Source of the DNA: Actinoplanes xinjiangensis | GTDB lineage: Bacteria > Actinomycetota > Actinomycetes > Mycobacteriales > Micromonosporaceae | NCBI RefSeq assembly: GCF_003148685.1 | Contig: NZ_QGGR01000002.1 | Span: forward strand, 496,001-560,000 | Direction of reading: 5' to 3' | DNA length: 64,000 bases | In this document: positions 42,644 through 52,367 of the stretch, in pieces | Numbering within the stretch: the first letter of the stretch is position 1 | Layout of the letters: each line of letters starts with the position of its first letter | Made by a program: the position numbers and the translations under genes | Notes under the pieces: generated by a model | What the model saw: the letters and a program-made list of their open reading frames with translations, nothing else | What the model was told of the DNA's origin: nothing | The model's database searches: none

Positions 42644-44023
42644 ATGTCCGTACCGCAATACCGGAAGGTTGCGGCGCTCGCGCTCGTGGCCGGCCTCGGG
42701 TTCAGCCTGACGGCGTGTTCCACGAAGGGTGACGACGGCGGGAACGACGCCGCCGGCAAGGTCACCATCACGGTCGACTGCCAGCCGGTCGCCGCCCAGA
42801 AGGAGCTGCTCGACAACTGGAACGCGGATGTCAAGGAGTTCCAGAACCAGAACCCCGACATCGTCATCAAGAGCATCAGCGTCGGCCAGCAGTGCAACAA
42901 CCCGCCGGACTTCACGGCCCGCCTCGCCGGCGGCACCACGACCGACGTCTTCTACGGCTACATGACCGACCTCCAGCAGGTTTTGGACTCCGGTCAGGCG
43001 CTCGACATCACCCCGTACGTCAACAAGGACACCATCTCGACCTGGGACAGCGTCGACCCGGCGCTGAAGGAGGTCTTCACCGACGGCGGCAAGCTCTACG
43101 GCGTACCGGTGAAGAACTACTCGATGGGCCTGGTCTACAACAAGACCCTGTTCGCCAAGGCCGGCCTGGACGTCGACAATCCGCCGAAGACCTGGCCCGA
43201 GGTGCGGGAGGCGGCCAAGAAGATCTCCGCCGCCGACAAGAGCGTGGCCGGATACGCGGAGTACAGCGCCGGCAACACCGGCGGCTGGCACTTCACCTCG
43301 CTGCTCTACTCGCAGGGCGGCCGGGTCCTCTCCGAGGACGGCAAGAAGGCCGCCTTCAACACCGCCGAGGGCAGGCAGGTACTGCAGAACCTCAAGGACA
43401 TGCGGTACGGCGACGACAGCATGGGCGCCCGCCAGCTCCTGCAGTGGGGCGACCTGCTGACCAACGCCGCCGCCGGCAAGGTCGGCATGTTCATCGGCGC
43501 GCCGGACACCACGCAGGCGATCGTCAGCCAGTTCAAGGGCAAGTTCGAGGACTGGGCGGTCGCGCCGTTGCCGGGTCAGACCGACCTGGCGAAGGGCACG
43601 CTCGGCGGTGGCGAGGGCTACTTCTTCAAGAAGGACCTCACCAAGGAGCAGGTCGAGGCCGGTCTCAAGTGGATCGCCTACCAGAAGCTGACCCCGGGCA
43701 AGGGCCAGTTCGACTATGTCCGGGCCAAGCCGCAGAACTACCCGGTCGGCCTGCCCCAGCCGCTGCTGTTCGCGAACGGCTCCGAGGCGCAGAAGCAGGA
43801 GTTCGACCTGCGCAAGGCGAACGCGAACGTGCCGGTGGAGAACTTCGCGCTCTTCGAGACCAAGCAGCTGCCTATCGTGGGCGAGCCGCGGGACGCCCAG
43901 GCGATCTACGCGATCCTCGACTCGGCGATGTCCGGTGTCCTGACCGACCCGAACGCGAACGTCGACACGCTGCTGAAGACCGCTGAGGAGAAGGTCAACC
44001 AGCTGCTGGCAGCGGGTAGCTGA
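42644..44023 (+). CDS. ABC transporter solute-binding lipoprotein for sugars
   Basis: A 459-residue surface lipoprotein. The signal ends in the lipobox SLTAC (C25), so it should be lipid-anchored outside the membrane. The mature part is a type-1 sugar-binding fold (DNWNADVKEFQNQNPDIVIK, VPVKNYSMGLVYNKTLFAKA, KVGMFIGAPDTTQAIVSQFK). With two permeases and a GH13 enzyme next to it, an alpha-glucan oligosaccharide is the likely ligand. The ATG at 42644 follows AAGGGATGG. It lies after a promoter with an operator-like palindrome. No ATPase gene is in the operon, as is usual where a shared MsiK-type ATPase serves several transporters. Confidence 0.95.
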   Translation: MSVPQYRKVAALALVAGLGFSLTACSTKGDDGGNDAAGKVTITVDCQPVAAQKELLDNWNADVKEFQNQNPDIVIKSISVGQQCNNPPDFTARLAGGTTTDVFYGYMTDLQQVLDSGQALDITPYVNKDTISTWDSVDPALKEVFTDGGKLYGVPVKNYSMGLVYNKTLFAKAGLDVDNPPKTWPEVREAAKKISAADKSVAGYAEYSAGNTGGWHFTSLLYSQGGRVLSEDGKKAAFNTAEGRQVLQNLKDMRYGDDSMGARQLLQWGDLLTNAAAGKVGMFIGAPDTTQAIVSQFKGKFEDWAVAPLPGQTDLAKGTLGGGEGYFFKKDLTKEQVEAGLKWIAYQKLTPGKGQFDYVRAKPQNYPVGLPQPLLFANGSEAQKQEFDLRKANANVPVENFALFETKQLPIVGEPRDAQAIYAILDSAMSGVLTDPNANVDTLLKTAEEKVNQLLAAGS

Positions 44024-44025
44024 CG

Positions 44026-44970
44026 ATGTCCATCGCCACCGCCACCGTCCCGGCTCAGGCCGGGGCGGTGGCCCCCGCCCCACCCGGCATCACGAAGAGG
44101 CGCCGTAGGTTCCAGGACAACCTGACCGGGCACGCGTTCCTGATCGGGGCGGTCCTCTGCTTCGGCCTCTTCATGTGGTTCCCGATGATCCGCGGCATCG
44201 TGATGAGCTTCCAGCGCACCCGCCGCGGCGTGACCACCTGGGTGGGCTGGGACAACTACGTCCGGATCATCGAGGATCCGAGCTTCTGGGTCGCCTGGAA
44301 GAACACCTTCTACTTCACCGGGCTCGCACTGGTCCTCGGATTCGTGGCACCGTTCTTCGTCGCGATCCTGCTCAACGAGTTCCGCCACGCCAAGGGCTAC
44401 CTGCGCATCCTGGTCTACCTGCCGGTCATGCTGCCCCCGGCGTCGGCGCTCTACCTGTTCAAGTACTACGCGTACGACCCGGGCGAAGCCGGTCTCTTCA
44501 ACGCGATCCTGACGTTCCTGCACCTGCCGACGTCGGAGTGGATGCAGTCGCCGACGATGACGATGCCGGCCATGGTGATCGCCTCGACCTGGATGAACAT
44601 GGGCGGCGCGGTACTCATCTACCTGGCGGCACTGCAGAACATCCCCGGCGATCTGTACGAGGCGGCCGAACTCGACGGCGCCGGCCTGTGGAAGCGGATC
44701 TGGCACGTGACGATCCCGCAGACCAGGCTGATCCTGGCGCTGCTGGCGATGATGCAGATCGTCGCGACCATGCAGCTGTTCATCGAGCCGCTGATCCTGG
44801 CCAACGGCGCCGGCACGCAGGACTCGGCGACCTCGGTCGCGTACCTGATCTACCAGCACGGGTTCTTCCAGAACGATCTCAACGGTGCGGCCGCCCTGGG
44901 CGTGATCATGTTGCTGGTGCTGGCCGCCTTCTCCGCCGTGTACCTCCGGCTGAGCACGAAACAGGACTGA
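44026..44970 (+). CDS. Sugar ABC transporter permease
   Basis: A 314-residue inner-membrane subunit with six spans. It contains the EAA-type motif (YEAAELDGAGLWKRIWHVTIP) that contacts the ATPase. The N-terminal tail of about 35 residues is cytosolic and basic before the first span (FLIGAVLCFGLFMWFPMI). It starts 2 bp after the binding-protein stop and ends 4 bp before the second permease, so the three are tightly coupled. Belongs to the MalF/UgpA-type family; import direction is inferred from the lipoprotein. Confidence 0.95.
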   Translation: MSIATATVPAQAGAVAPAPPGITKRRRRFQDNLTGHAFLIGAVLCFGLFMWFPMIRGIVMSFQRTRRGVTTWVGWDNYVRIIEDPSFWVAWKNTFYFTGLALVLGFVAPFFVAILLNEFRHAKGYLRILVYLPVMLPPASALYLFKYYAYDPGEAGLFNAILTFLHLPTSEWMQSPTMTMPAMVIASTWMNMGGAVLIYLAALQNIPGDLYEAAELDGAGLWKRIWHVTIPQTRLILALLAMMQIVATMQLFIEPLILANGAGTQDSATSVAYLIYQHGFFQNDLNGAAALGVIMLLVLAAFSAVYLRLSTKQD

Positions 44971-44974
44971 CGCC

Positions 44975-45847
44975 ATGTCTCGAACCCTCATCTCGCATGC
45001 TCAGCTCCGGCGCGGGCGCGGCCGGTTCCTCTACTGGGCGCTGCTCGGCATCATCGTCACGGCCTTCACCCTGATCTTCATCGGGCCGCTTTACTGGATG
45101 GTCACCGGCGCCCTCAAGTCGGGCCAGGAGCTGGCGCAGACCCCACCGACGCTGTTCCCGCACGACCCGGAGTTCACCAACTACATCGACGCGTGGACCA
45201 ATCTGAACCTGCCGAAGCTGCTGTTCAACACGATCTACTACGCGGCCGGCGCGGTGGTGTTCCAGCTGATCCTGGACACCGCGGCGGCGTACGCCCTCTC
45301 CAAGCTCCGTCCGGTCTTCGGCAACGTCATCCTCGGCGCGATGCTGGCGACCCTGATGATCCCGGCGATGGTGCTGATCGTCCCGCAGTACCAGACGGTG
45401 ATCAGCCTGCCGGTGCTGGACATCAGCCTGCTCGACTCGCCGTTCGCGATCTGGCTGCCGATGGTCGCCAACGCGTTCAACATCTTCCTGCTCAAGCGGT
45501 TCTTCGACTCGATCCCGGAAGAGATCATGTCGGCCGCCTTCATGGACGGCGCGTCGCCGCTGCGGACCCTCTGGTCGATCCTGCTGCCGATGTCCCGCCC
45601 GATCCTCGGCGTGGTGTCGATCTTCGCGGTGACCGCGGTGTGGAAGGACTTCCTCTGGCCGCTGCTGGTCATGCCGAGTCAGGAGACCCGCACGGTGAGC
45701 GTCGGCATCTACGCCTTCGCCGCCGGCACACCGCAGAACGTGGTGGTCGCCGCATCGGTGATCGCCGCGGTACCGACCGTGATCATCTTCCTGATCTTCC
45801 AGCGCAACATCATGTCCGGCCTGACCACAGGCAGCCTCAAGGGATAG
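44975..45847 (+). CDS. Carbohydrate ABC transporter permease, second subunit
   Basis: A 290-residue MalG-type permease with six membrane segments. It has the EAA-like loop (MSAAFMDGASPLRTLWSILLP) for ATPase contact. It would pair with the permease at 44026 as a heterodimer. It starts 4 bp after the first permease stop and ends 4 bp before the GH13 gene, so the transporter and intracellular hydrolase are one unit. Two hydrophilic stretches (about 30-65, and after 200) are expected loops. Family assignment is secure; substrate is inferred from context. Confidence 0.95.
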   Translation: MSRTLISHAQLRRGRGRFLYWALLGIIVTAFTLIFIGPLYWMVTGALKSGQELAQTPPTLFPHDPEFTNYIDAWTNLNLPKLLFNTIYYAAGAVVFQLILDTAAAYALSKLRPVFGNVILGAMLATLMIPAMVLIVPQYQTVISLPVLDISLLDSPFAIWLPMVANAFNIFLLKRFFDSIPEEIMSAAFMDGASPLRTLWSILLPMSRPILGVVSIFAVTAVWKDFLWPLLVMPSQETRTVSVGIYAFAAGTPQNVVVAASVIAAVPTVIIFLIFQRNIMSGLTTGSLKG

Positions 45848-45851
45848 CGGG

Positions 45852-47399
45852 ATGACAATGCAGTGGTGGCGTGACGCGGTGATCTACCAGGTCTATCCGC
45901 GCAGTTTCGCCGACGGTGACGGAGACGGGGTCGGTGACATCGCCGGCATCCGCGCGCGGCTCGGCCACCTACGAGATCTCGGCGTCGACGCGATCTGGAT
46001 GAGTCCGTGGTATCCGTCGCCGATGGCCGACGCCGGTTACGACGTGTCCGACTTCCGCGACATCGACCCGGTCTTCGGTGACCTGTCCGAGGCCGAGGAG
46101 CTGATCGCCGAGGCGCACGAGGCCGGCATCCGGATCATCATCGACATCGTGCCGAACCACATATCCAGCGAGCACCCGTGGTTCAAGGCGGCCCTGAAAA
46201 GCGAGGAGGCGCCGGAGCGGGACTACTTTTGGTTTCGTAAAAGCCAAAATATGCCCACAAAATGGATCGGTGAGTTCGGCGGTACGGCATGGACCCGGGT
46301 CGACGACGACACCTGGTACCTGCACCTCTTCACTCCGGAACAACCGGATCTGAACTGGGAACACCCGGCGGTGAGAAGCGAGTTCGAGAGCATCCTGCGG
46401 TTCTGGTTCGACCGGGGCGCCGACGGCATCCGGATCGACTCGGCCGCCCTGCTCTTCAAGGACCCGGCGCTTCCCGAGGTCACCGACGGCGAGCCCCATC
46501 CGTTCCACGACCTGGACGCGGTGCACGACGTCTACCGGTCGTGGCGGCGGATCGCCGACGAGTACCCGGACCGGGCGCTGATCGGCGAGGTGTGGATGCC
46601 GGACGTCGAGCGGTTCACCAACTACCTGCGCCCGGACGAGCTGCACGCGGCGTTCAACTTCGACTTCCTCGGATGCGCCTGGGACCCGTACCTCATGCGC
46701 TCCTGCATCGATCGCACGCTGGACGCGCACGCCCGCGTCGGCGCACCGCCCACCTGGGTCCTGTCGAACCACGACGTGACCCGGCACGTCACCCGGTACG
46801 GCCGTGCCGACACCACGTTCAGTTTCGAGAACAACCTGGACGGCACCCCGGTCGACCTGGAACTCGGCACCCGCCGGGCCCGCGCCGCCGCGCTGCTCAC
46901 CCTCTCGCTGCCCGGCTCGGCCTACGTCTACCAGGGCGAGGAGCTGGGCCTCTGGGAGAACGAGAGCATTCCCGAAGATCAGATCCAGGATCCGATGTAC
47001 GCCCGGAGAGGCCACACCCGCGACGGTTGCCGGGTGCCGCTGCCGTGGTCCGGCGACGAGCCGCCCTTCGACTTCACCACCGGCGCACCGTGGCTACCCC
47101 AGCCCGCCGAATGGAAGGACCGCACCGTCCAGGCGCAGACCGGTGACCCCAGTTCGATGCTGGAGCTGTACCGGTCGGCGATCCGTCTGCGCACCTTCAA
47201 GGATCAGGAGTTCGCCTGGCTCGACCGCGGTGAGGGTGTGCTCGCCTGGACCCGCGGCAGCGACTTCGCCTGCGTGCTCAACCTCTCCGGCGCACCCGTC
47301 CCCCTGCCGGAACACCGGACCGTTCTGCTCGCCAGCGGCCCCCTCGACGGTGACCTCCTCCCGCAGGACACCGCGGTCTGGCTGAGCCTGAGGAAGTAA
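45852..47399 (+). CDS. GH13 alpha-glucosidase, intracellular enzyme of the alpha-glucan operon
   Basis: A 515-residue enzyme with the GH13 regions: DIVPNHISSEHPWF, nucleophile in GIRIDSAALLF, acid/base in LIGEVWMPD, and LSNHDVTRHVTRYG. It opens with MQWWRDAVIYQVYPRSFADG, close to the paralogue at 25585 but shorter in the C-terminal domain. It should hydrolyse imported alpha-glucosides to glucose, complementing the extracellular GH87. It is the fourth gene of the operon, starting 4 bp after the second permease. A hairpin (47408-47443) follows and separates it from the GH87 gene. Bond preference cannot be told by eye. Confidence 0.94.
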   Translation: MTMQWWRDAVIYQVYPRSFADGDGDGVGDIAGIRARLGHLRDLGVDAIWMSPWYPSPMADAGYDVSDFRDIDPVFGDLSEAEELIAEAHEAGIRIIIDIVPNHISSEHPWFKAALKSEEAPERDYFWFRKSQNMPTKWIGEFGGTAWTRVDDDTWYLHLFTPEQPDLNWEHPAVRSEFESILRFWFDRGADGIRIDSAALLFKDPALPEVTDGEPHPFHDLDAVHDVYRSWRRIADEYPDRALIGEVWMPDVERFTNYLRPDELHAAFNFDFLGCAWDPYLMRSCIDRTLDAHARVGAPPTWVLSNHDVTRHVTRYGRADTTFSFENNLDGTPVDLELGTRRARAAALLTLSLPGSAYVYQGEELGLWENESIPEDQIQDPMYARRGHTRDGCRVPLPWSGDEPPFDFTTGAPWLPQPAEWKDRTVQAQTGDPSSMLELYRSAIRLRTFKDQEFAWLDRGEGVLAWTRGSDFACVLNLSGAPVPLPEHRTVLLASGPLDGDLLPQDTAVWLSLRK

Positions 47400-47407
47400 C
47401 ACGGCGT

Positions 47408-47443
47408 CCGGGCGGGCGGCACCCACCGAAGCCGCCCGCCCGG
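47408..47443. terminator. Hairpin between GH13 and GH87 genes
   Basis: CCGGGCGGGCGGC (47408-47420) and GCCGCCCGCCCGG (47431-47443) form a 13-bp perfect stem with a 10-nt loop. It probably ends the transporter operon transcript or lowers read-through into the glucanase gene 40 bp on. No T-run follows. Confidence 0.8.
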
Positions 47444-47482
47444 CGAATCACCACCTCTCATGGAAGAAAGGTGCGCTCCCCC

Positions 47483-50400
47483 ATGTCCAGACTGTCCCGA
47501 AGAATCCTCGCCACGGTGGCGGTGACGAGCGTGGTCGCCGCGCTCGTCCACGCCCCCGCGGCACAGGCCGCCGGCCCGAACCTGGCGGCCGGCAAGACCT
47601 TCAGCGCCAGCAGCTCCACCGACGTCTACTCGGCCGGCAACGCCGGTGACAGCAATCCCAACACCTACTGGGAGAGCAACAACAACGCCTTCCCGCAATG
47701 GCTCCAGGTCGACCTGGGCACGTCCACCCCGGTCAACCAGGCGGTGCTCAAGCTGCCGCCGGCCACCGCGTGGAACACCCGGACCGAGACCCTGTCGATC
47801 CAAGGGAGCACCGACGGCACCGCGTTCAGCACGCTGAAGGCGAGCGCCGGCTACACCTTCAATCCCTCCTCCGGTAACACGGTGACGATCGACTTCACCG
47901 CCGCGAGCGCGCGTTTCGTACGGCTGAACTTCACCGGCAACACCGCGTGGCCGGCCGGTCAGCTGTCCGAACTGGAGATCTACGGCCCGGTCAGCGGGGA
48001 CGGCCAGGCGCCGAGTGCGCCGGGCGGCCTCGCCTACACGACTCCGGCGAGCGGGCAGATCCGGCTGACCTGGAACGCGTCGACCGACAACGTGGGCGTC
48101 ACCGGGTACGACGTCTACGCGAACGGGGTGCTGCGTACCTCCCTAGGCAACGTCCTCACCTGGACCGACAGTCAGCCGGACTCGGCGACCGTCGCGTACC
48201 ACGTACGCGCGAGAGACGCGGCCGGGAACGTGTCCGGCACCAGCAACACGGTGACCCGTAACGGCACCCCGCAGACCGGCGCGAACCTGGCGGCCGGCAA
48301 GCCGATCGAGGCGTCGTCGGTCGTCCACACCTTCGTGGCGGCGAACGCGAACGACAGCGACACCGCCACCTACTGGGAGGGAGGCGCGTACCCGGCGAAC
48401 CTGACGGTGAAGCTGGGCGCGAACGCGACCGTCTCGTCGGTGGTGGTCAAGCTGAACCCGGCGACCGCATGGGGCACCCGTCAGCAGACGTTCTCGATCC
48501 TCGGACGGGAGCAGTCGGCGTCCGCCTACACGACCATCGCCGGCTCGGCGACGTACACCTTCAATCCCTCGACTCAGAACACGGTGACCGTGCCGGTCTC
48601 GGCGACCACCGCGGACGTCCGGCTGTCCTTCACCGCCAACACCGGCGCGCCCAGCGGGCAGGTCGCGGAATTCCAGGTCATCGGTGCCGCGGCGGCGAAC
48701 CCGGACCTCACCGTCACGTCGACCGCCTACTCCCCGGCCGCGCCGGTGGAGACCGACACGATCACCACGACGGCCACGGTCCGCAACGCGGGCACCGCGC
48801 CGTCGGCCGCCTCCAACGTCAACTTCTATCTGGGTACGGCCAAGGCCGGCACCGTGGCGGTCCCGGCCCTCACCGCCGGCCAGTCGCAGACGGTGAGCGT
48901 GGGCATCGGTGCCCGCGACGCCGGCAGCTACCAGCTGTCCGCCAAGGTCGACGAGGCCGGTGCGGTCGTCGAGACCAACGAGGCGAACAACACCTGGACC
49001 CACCCGTCCGCGCTGGTCGTCACCCCGGTGAGCAGCGCCGACCTGGTCGCCTCGGCGGTCACGTGGAACCCGGGCACCCCGGCGGCCGGCACCGCCGTCG
49101 CGTTCTCGGTGACCCTGAAGAACCAGGGCTCGGCGGCGACCTCGGCCGGCGCGCACGGCGTCACGCTGACGATCCTCAACGGCTCGACGACGGTCCGCAC
49201 CCTGACCGCCTCGTACACCGGTACGCTCGCCGCCGGCGCCTCGACCGTGCTCAACCTGGGCTCGTGGACCGCGGCGAACGGCCGTTACACGGTCCGGACC
49301 GTGGTGGCGGTGGACTCCGCGGAACTGCCGGTCAAGCAGGCCAACAACACCGCCGAGAAGCCGTTCTTCGTGGGTCGCGGCGCGAACCTGCCGTTCGACT
49401 TCTACGAGGCCGAGGACGGCCAGACCGGTGGCGGCGCGGCGGTCGTCGGCCCGAACCGGATCGTCGGCAACCTCGCCGGCGAGGCGTCCGGGCGTAAGGC
49501 GGTCACGCTGAACCAGACCGGCTCCTACGTCCAGTGGACCACCCGGGCGGCGACGAACACCGTGGTCACGCGCTTCTCCATCCCGGACGGCACGACCAGT
49601 TCGATCAACGTGTACGTCAACGGCTCACTCAACCGCACCATGCCGCTGACCTCGAAGTACGCGTGGCTGTACGGCAACGAGGCGAACCCGCAGAACTCCG
49701 GGACCGGCCCGCGGCACATCTACGACGAGGCGAACATCCTGCTGACCGGATCGTTCCCGGCGGGCAGCACGATCAAGCTGCAGAAGGACGCCGGCAACAC
49801 CGGCAGCATCGCGATCGACTTCATCAACCTGGAGCAGGTCGCTGCTCTTGGTAATCCGGACCCGTCTCGCTATGTCGTGCCGACCGGTTTCGACCAGCAG
49901 TCGGTGCAGGCGGCCCTGGACGCGGCTCGTCAGGACACCTCCAAGCTGGGCGTCTACCTTCCGGCGGGCGACTACCAGACGTCGAACAAGTTCCAGGTGT
50001 ACGGCCGGTCCGTCAAGGTCGTCGGTGCCGGACCCTGGTACACCCGCTTCCACACGCCGTCCACCCAGACCGAGACGGACGCCGGTTTCCGGGCCGACGC
50101 GACGGCCAACGGCTCGACGTTCGCGAACTTCGCGTTCTTCGGCAACTACACGATCCGGATCGACGGGCCGGGCAAGGTGTTCGACCTCGCCAACGTCGCC
50201 GACATCACGATCGACAACATCTGGGCCGAGCACGTGGTCTGCCTGTACTGGGGCGCGAACACCGACAACATGGTGATCAGGAACTCGCGGATCCGGAACA
50301 CGTTCGCCGACGGCGTGAACATGACCAACGGCTCGACCGGCAACCTGGTCGACAACAACGAGGCCCGGGCCACCGGCGACGACAGCTTCGCGCTGTTCTC

Positions 50401-51028
50401 GGCGATCGACGCGGGCGGCTCCGACGAGATCAACAACACCTACTCGAACCTCACGTCGATCCTGACGTGGCGTGCGGCGGGCATCGCGGTCTACGGCGGC
50501 TACGCCAACACGTTCAAGAACATCTACATCGCGGACACCCTGGTCTACTCGGGCATCACGATCAGCTCGCTGGACTTCGGCTACCCGATGAACGGGTTCG
50601 GGGCCAACCCGCCGACCGTCTTCGACAACATCTCGATCGTCCGGGCCGGCGGCCACTTCTGGGGCGCACAGGTCTTCCCGGCGATCTGGCTGTTCAGCGC
50701 GTCCAAGGTGTTCCAGGGCATCCGGGTCAGCAATGTGGACATCGTCGACCCGACCTACTCCGGGATCATGTTCCAGACCCAGTACCTCGGCGGCCAGCCG
50801 GTGAACCCGATCAAGGACACGGTCTTCACCAACGTCACCATCACCGGTGCCCAGCGCAGCGGTGATGAATACGACGCCAAGTCCGGCTACGCGATCTGGG
50901 CCAACCCGCTGCCGGAGGCCGGCCAGGGTCCCGCGGTCGGTGCGGCGACCTTCACCAACCTCCAGCTCAGCAACAACCACCGGGACATCGAGAACCCGAC
51001 CAGCACGTTCACCATCACCCGCAACTGA
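47483..51028 (+). CDS. Secreted multidomain GH87 alpha-1,3-glucanase (mycodextranase/mutanase type)
   Basis: An exported enzyme of 1181 residues. After a signal peptide (1-29) come a discoidin domain (to about 165), a fibronectin III module (about 170-260: WNASTDNVGVTGYDVYANG), a second discoidin-like domain (to about 400), two CARDB-like modules (to about 625), a CBM35/6-like domain (FDFYEAEDGQTGGGAAVVG) and a right-handed beta-helix (about 775-1181). The catalytic region shows D943 (FADGVNMTNG) and D966/D967 (RATGDDSFALF); this 23-residue spacing agrees with catalytic Asp positions I recall for GH87. It should depolymerise alpha-1,3-glucan, as in fungal walls. The ATG follows GAAAGG. It supplies substrate for the adjacent uptake operon. 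Confidence 0.92.
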   Translation: MSRLSRRILATVAVTSVVAALVHAPAAQAAGPNLAAGKTFSASSSTDVYSAGNAGDSNPNTYWESNNNAFPQWLQVDLGTSTPVNQAVLKLPPATAWNTRTETLSIQGSTDGTAFSTLKASAGYTFNPSSGNTVTIDFTAASARFVRLNFTGNTAWPAGQLSELEIYGPVSGDGQAPSAPGGLAYTTPASGQIRLTWNASTDNVGVTGYDVYANGVLRTSLGNVLTWTDSQPDSATVAYHVRARDAAGNVSGTSNTVTRNGTPQTGANLAAGKPIEASSVVHTFVAANANDSDTATYWEGGAYPANLTVKLGANATVSSVVVKLNPATAWGTRQQTFSILGREQSASAYTTIAGSATYTFNPSTQNTVTVPVSATTADVRLSFTANTGAPSGQVAEFQVIGAAAANPDLTVTSTAYSPAAPVETDTITTTATVRNAGTAPSAASNVNFYLGTAKAGTVAVPALTAGQSQTVSVGIGARDAGSYQLSAKVDEAGAVVETNEANNTWTHPSALVVTPVSSADLVASAVTWNPGTPAAGTAVAFSVTLKNQGSAATSAGAHGVTLTILNGSTTVRTLTASYTGTLAAGASTVLNLGSWTAANGRYTVRTVVAVDSAELPVKQANNTAEKPFFVGRGANLPFDFYEAEDGQTGGGAAVVGPNRIVGNLAGEASGRKAVTLNQTGSYVQWTTRAATNTVVTRFSIPDGTTSSINVYVNGSLNRTMPLTSKYAWLYGNEANPQNSGTGPRHIYDEANILLTGSFPAGSTIKLQKDAGNTGSIAIDFINLEQVAALGNPDPSRYVVPTGFDQQSVQAALDAARQDTSKLGVYLPAGDYQTSNKFQVYGRSVKVVGAGPWYTRFHTPSTQTETDAGFRADATANGSTFANFAFFGNYTIRIDGPGKVFDLANVADITIDNIWAEHVVCLYWGANTDNMVIRNSRIRNTFADGVNMTNGSTGNLVDNNEARATGDDSFALFSAIDAGGSDEINNTYSNLTSILTWRAAGIAVYGGYANTFKNIYIADTLVYSGITISSLDFGYPMNGFGANPPTVFDNISIVRAGGHFWGAQVFPAIWLFSASKVFQGIRVSNVDIVDPTYSGIMFQTQYLGGQPVNPIKDTVFTNVTITGAQRSGDEYDAKSGYAIWANPLPEAGQGPAVGAATFTNLQLSNNHRDIENPTSTFTITRN

Positions 51029-51042
51029 TTCGCACCGACGAG

Positions 51043-51070
51043 GTGCCCGCGCCGTCACAGGCGCGGGCAC
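51043..51070. terminator. Hairpin terminator after GH87
   Basis: GTGCCCGCGCC (51043-51053) and GGCGCGGGCAC (51060-51070) form an 11-bp perfect stem over a 6-nt loop, beginning 14 bp past the GH87 stop and ending 17 bp before the next GTG start. Confidence 0.85.
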
Positions 51071-51087
51071 GCTCGTACGATCCATCG

Positions 51088-51561
51088 GTGCACATCGAAT
51101 TCACCCACGCCCGTACCCGGCCGTACTTCCGCCGGATCCTCGCCGCCGGGGCGAAACGCAAGGCGCAGCCGTACGCCGTAGCGGCCGGCGCCGTCGCATC
51201 CGTCGCCGGGTTCGTCGCCGTCGGCGGTGAGTTCAGCCGCAACGCCCTGCTCCTCGCCGTCCCGCTGTTGGTCCTGGCCCTCGTGCCGCTGGCGATCGCC
51301 GGCCGGCTGTGGCGGCGCGAGATCACCGTGCCGGACGCCCGGCTCGCACCGCACACGTGGACGCTCACCGGTGCGGGTTACTCCTCGCGGGCGGCCGGCC
51401 CGCCCACCGACATCGCCTGGCCGGAGTTCGTGTCGTTCCGCGCCACCGACGACGCCTACGTGCTGCGCCACCGCGCCGGGGGGATCTACGACGTCCCGCG
51501 TGAACCGCTGAGCACCGACCAGGACACCGAGTTGGCGGCGTTCCTCCGCGCGGCACCGTAG
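51088..51561 (+). CDS. YcxB-like small membrane protein
   Basis: A 157-residue protein starting at GTG 51088 (VHIEFTHARTRPYFRRILAA). Two hydrophobic spans lie near residues 30-50 and 55-80, followed by a PH-like beta domain containing DIAWPEFVSFRATDDAYVLRH and YDVPREPLS. The layout matches the YcxB family, membrane proteins of unknown role. No operon partner is clear; the HhH protein gene starts 32 bp downstream on the same strand. The function cannot be inferred. Confidence 0.8.
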   Translation: MHIEFTHARTRPYFRRILAAGAKRKAQPYAVAAGAVASVAGFVAVGGEFSRNALLLAVPLLVLALVPLAIAGRLWRREITVPDARLAPHTWTLTGAGYSSRAAGPPTDIAWPEFVSFRATDDAYVLRHRAGGIYDVPREPLSTDQDTELAAFLRAAP

Positions 51562-51593
51562 AGTCACTTGTCCGGCGGGCATACCGTCGAGGG

Positions 51594-52343
51594 ATGCAGC
51601 CCGATCCACGCGTCCCGCCCGGATGGCACCGTGAACCCCCGCCGCAGACCGGCTGGTGGTTCCTGGTGCCGCTGCTCACCTGCGGTTACGGCACGCCGCT
51701 CATGGTCCTGGTCGGCGGCCTCAGACTGCGCTCACGCCTGCACACGGTCCTGGCCTTCGGTTATCTCGCCGTACTCGCCGTCATCACCGTGGCCCGCCTG
51801 ACCGCCTCGACCGGGAACGGCTCCGGCGACGAGAACGCGGTGGCCGGCATCGTCTACTTCATGGTGTGGGTCACCGGGACGATCCATGTCACGGCTTTGC
51901 AGATGAAGGTGCGGGAGCGCTTCTTCCGCCAGGCAGCCGCCGAGCACCAGCGCGGGCTGCCCCACTACCCGCCGCCGGCCTGGCAGCACGGGACCGGCGT
52001 CGACCCGGCGCTCGCCGCGGCACAGTGGCGGGCCGCCCGCCGCCAGGAGGCCCGCGAGTTGCAGGCCACCCAGCCGGCGATGGCGAACGAGCTGATGATC
52101 GGCCGGCCCGACCTGCCCGGCCGGCAGTACGACGACGGCGGCCTGATCGACGTCAACCACGTCCCCGCCGACTGGCTGGTCCGCTACCTCACCATCGACC
52201 GCGACCTGGCCGACCGGATCGTCGAGGCCCGCGACCGTCACAACGGCTTCACCACCGCCGAGGAACTGGTCGTCTACTGCGAGGGCCTCACCCCGGCGAA
52301 ACTGGACCTGTTCCGCGACCGCCTGGTCTTCGTCCCCCGCTGA
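51594..52343 (+). CDS. Membrane protein with C-terminal helix-hairpin-helix domain
   Basis: A 249-residue protein. The N-terminus is Pro-rich (PDPRVPPGWHREPPPQTGW), followed by three hydrophobic segments (about 21-42, 50-68, 85-102). The soluble C-terminal half ends with a helix-hairpin-helix motif (about 190-249: IDVNHVPADWLVRYLTI and NGFTTAEELVVYC), the type seen in ComEA-like and other DNA-binding or assembly proteins. It does not look like a complete competence protein because the membrane part is multi-span. Function unknown; it may tether something to the membrane. Confidence 0.82.
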   Translation: MQPDPRVPPGWHREPPPQTGWWFLVPLLTCGYGTPLMVLVGGLRLRSRLHTVLAFGYLAVLAVITVARLTASTGNGSGDENAVAGIVYFMVWVTGTIHVTALQMKVRERFFRQAAAEHQRGLPHYPPPAWQHGTGVDPALAAAQWRAARRQEARELQATQPAMANELMIGRPDLPGRQYDDGGLIDVNHVPADWLVRYLTIDRDLADRIVEARDRHNGFTTAEELVVYCEGLTPAKLDLFRDRLVFVPR

Positions 52344-52367
52344 CGTCCCACTCCCGGAGCACCGCGG

